A program made the position numbers and the translations under genes. Under the pieces are notes generated by a model. It did not search any database and was not told the DNA's origin. It saw nothing but the letters and a program-made list of their open reading frames with translations. This document shows positions 4,898-5,426 of a DNA stretch of 5,426 nt, piece after piece (position 1 is the stretch's first letter; the number at the start of each line of letters is the position of its first letter). Source of the stretch: Robiginitomaculum sp. (GTDB taxonomy: Bacteria; Pseudomonadota; Alphaproteobacteria; Caulobacterales; Maricaulaceae); the NCBI GenBank assembly GCA_016765255.1, contig JAESQI010000311.1, positions 1 to 5,426 on the forward strand. Direction: 5' to 3'.

Positions 4898-5426
4898 TTA
4901 TTCCTTTATGAGAGCCGCTATTGCCGCCAACTCCTTGGCAATATTTTGTGCGCGCTCTATAGCTTCTTCGTCTTCGCCCCATCGTTCATTTTGAAAAATT
5001 TCGTCCAACCGAGAGACTTCATATGCTGTGTTCACGCTCAAATACCCTTCCATCAAGGCGAGGGCCAAAACGCCTGATCCAAAAGTTGCCGTGAAATGCA
5101 AGAGCAAGGTCAGGTCAACATTATCTAGGCTTGCCGCATAATCACGGGCTGCAGACAACGCGCTCGCCACTTGTTGCGGGGCTTTAATATGTGTCGTCAC
5201 CGTCAATGCAACGACGTATTCCTTCGCCGCCCAATCCAGAATAGGTTGCCAAGTTTTTTCTTGCCGCGCTGCCAAATCCTTTGGAGACGCACTACGAAAA
5301 CATAGGAGGTCAGTATTACAATAAGACGCAAATTCTTTTACCAATTCTGGCCTATTGCTAGGGGTTAATTCACTGGCAACATTAACCCGCCACCAGAACC
5401 AACGCAGGATAAACAACAAGCCCGTA
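4898..5426 (-). CDS. ATP12 family chaperone for F1-ATPase alpha subunit assembly (5' end outside window)
   Basis: ATP12 binds free F1 alpha subunits and keeps them competent to assemble with beta; the family is confined mainly to mitochondria and Alphaproteobacteria. Numbering from the TTG at 5417-5419, the visible C-terminal domain carries ELVKEFASYCNTDLLCFR (25-42), LAARQEKTWQPILDWAAKEY (49-68), the helical TFGSGVLALAL (112-122), SRLDEIFQ (136-143) and WGEDEEA (147-153), all family hallmarks. Full-length alphaproteobacterial homologues usually have some 220-260 residues; only about 175 are visible and the frame stays open to the window edge, so I treat it as partial. The TTG is not convincing as a start. 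The first dozen residues (LLFILRWFWWRV) do not show the MPLTRLAN-like motif expected just before this region, which may mean divergence, a frameshift or a junction near the edge. It is the first visible gene of the OsmC/YdeI run. Confidence 0.87.
   Translation of the reverse strand, partial: TGLLFILRWFWWRVNVASELTPSNRPELVKEFASYCNTDLLCFRSASPKDLAARQEKTWQPILDWAAKEYVVALTVTTHIKAPQQVASALSAARDYAASLDNVDLTLLLHFTATFGSGVLALALMEGYLSVNTAYEVSRLDEIFQNERWGEDEEAIERAQNIAKELAAIAALIKE

Noticed and set aside
4679..5077. A 132-residue plus-strand open frame opposite the OsmC and ATP12 genes
   Set aside because: Both opposing genes carry clear family motifs; this frame has no recognisable domain, and its start lies inside OsmC coding sequence.

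Overview
The window reads as an ordinary stretch of alphaproteobacterial chromosome of moderate GC. An ATP12-type F1-ATPase assembly chaperone is characteristic of Alphaproteobacteria and mitochondria, and the L36 protein is the zinc-ligand-free form with the near-invariant alphaproteobacterial sequence. The remaining genes (M19 dipeptidase, YhbQ-like GIY-YIG protein, MltB-type transglycosylase with a C-terminal peptidoglycan-binding domain, OsmC, YdeI) fit that assignment. I cannot name a genus.

Layout. Bases 2-1421, plus strand: a membrane-anchored M19 dipeptidase overlapping by 8 bases a small GIY-YIG domain protein. Bases 1422-1524: a gap between convergent genes that holds two diverged copies of a 30-base hairpin repeat in opposite orientation. 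Bases 1525-2423, minus strand: rpmJ (41 aa), a factor-independent terminator, then an exported TPR protein whose start lies just after the terminator. Bases 2424-2609: a divergent intergenic region with a likely rpmJ promoter and a 7-base inverted repeat just before the next gene. Bases 2610-3893, plus strand: a secreted or lipid-anchored lytic transglycosylase. Bases 3897-5426, minus strand: a tightly packed run transcribed in the order ATP12 chaperone (5' end outside the window), OsmC-family protein, YdeI-family protein, with a 3-base gap and a one-base TAATG overlap. No gene-free stretch exceeds 300 bases.

How the genes relate. The transglycosylase (murein cleavage) and possibly the dipeptidase act in the cell envelope. 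L36 and ATP12 are housekeeping assembly or translation parts. OsmC and YdeI are probably co-expressed with the ATP12 gene, but I see no pathway that links all three. I found no mobile element, CRISPR array, tRNA, rRNA, or defence or secretion system, and nothing that amounts to a new multi-gene system. The most interesting non-coding signal is the hairpin repeat pair at 1434-1518, where stem positions differ between copies by compensatory changes.
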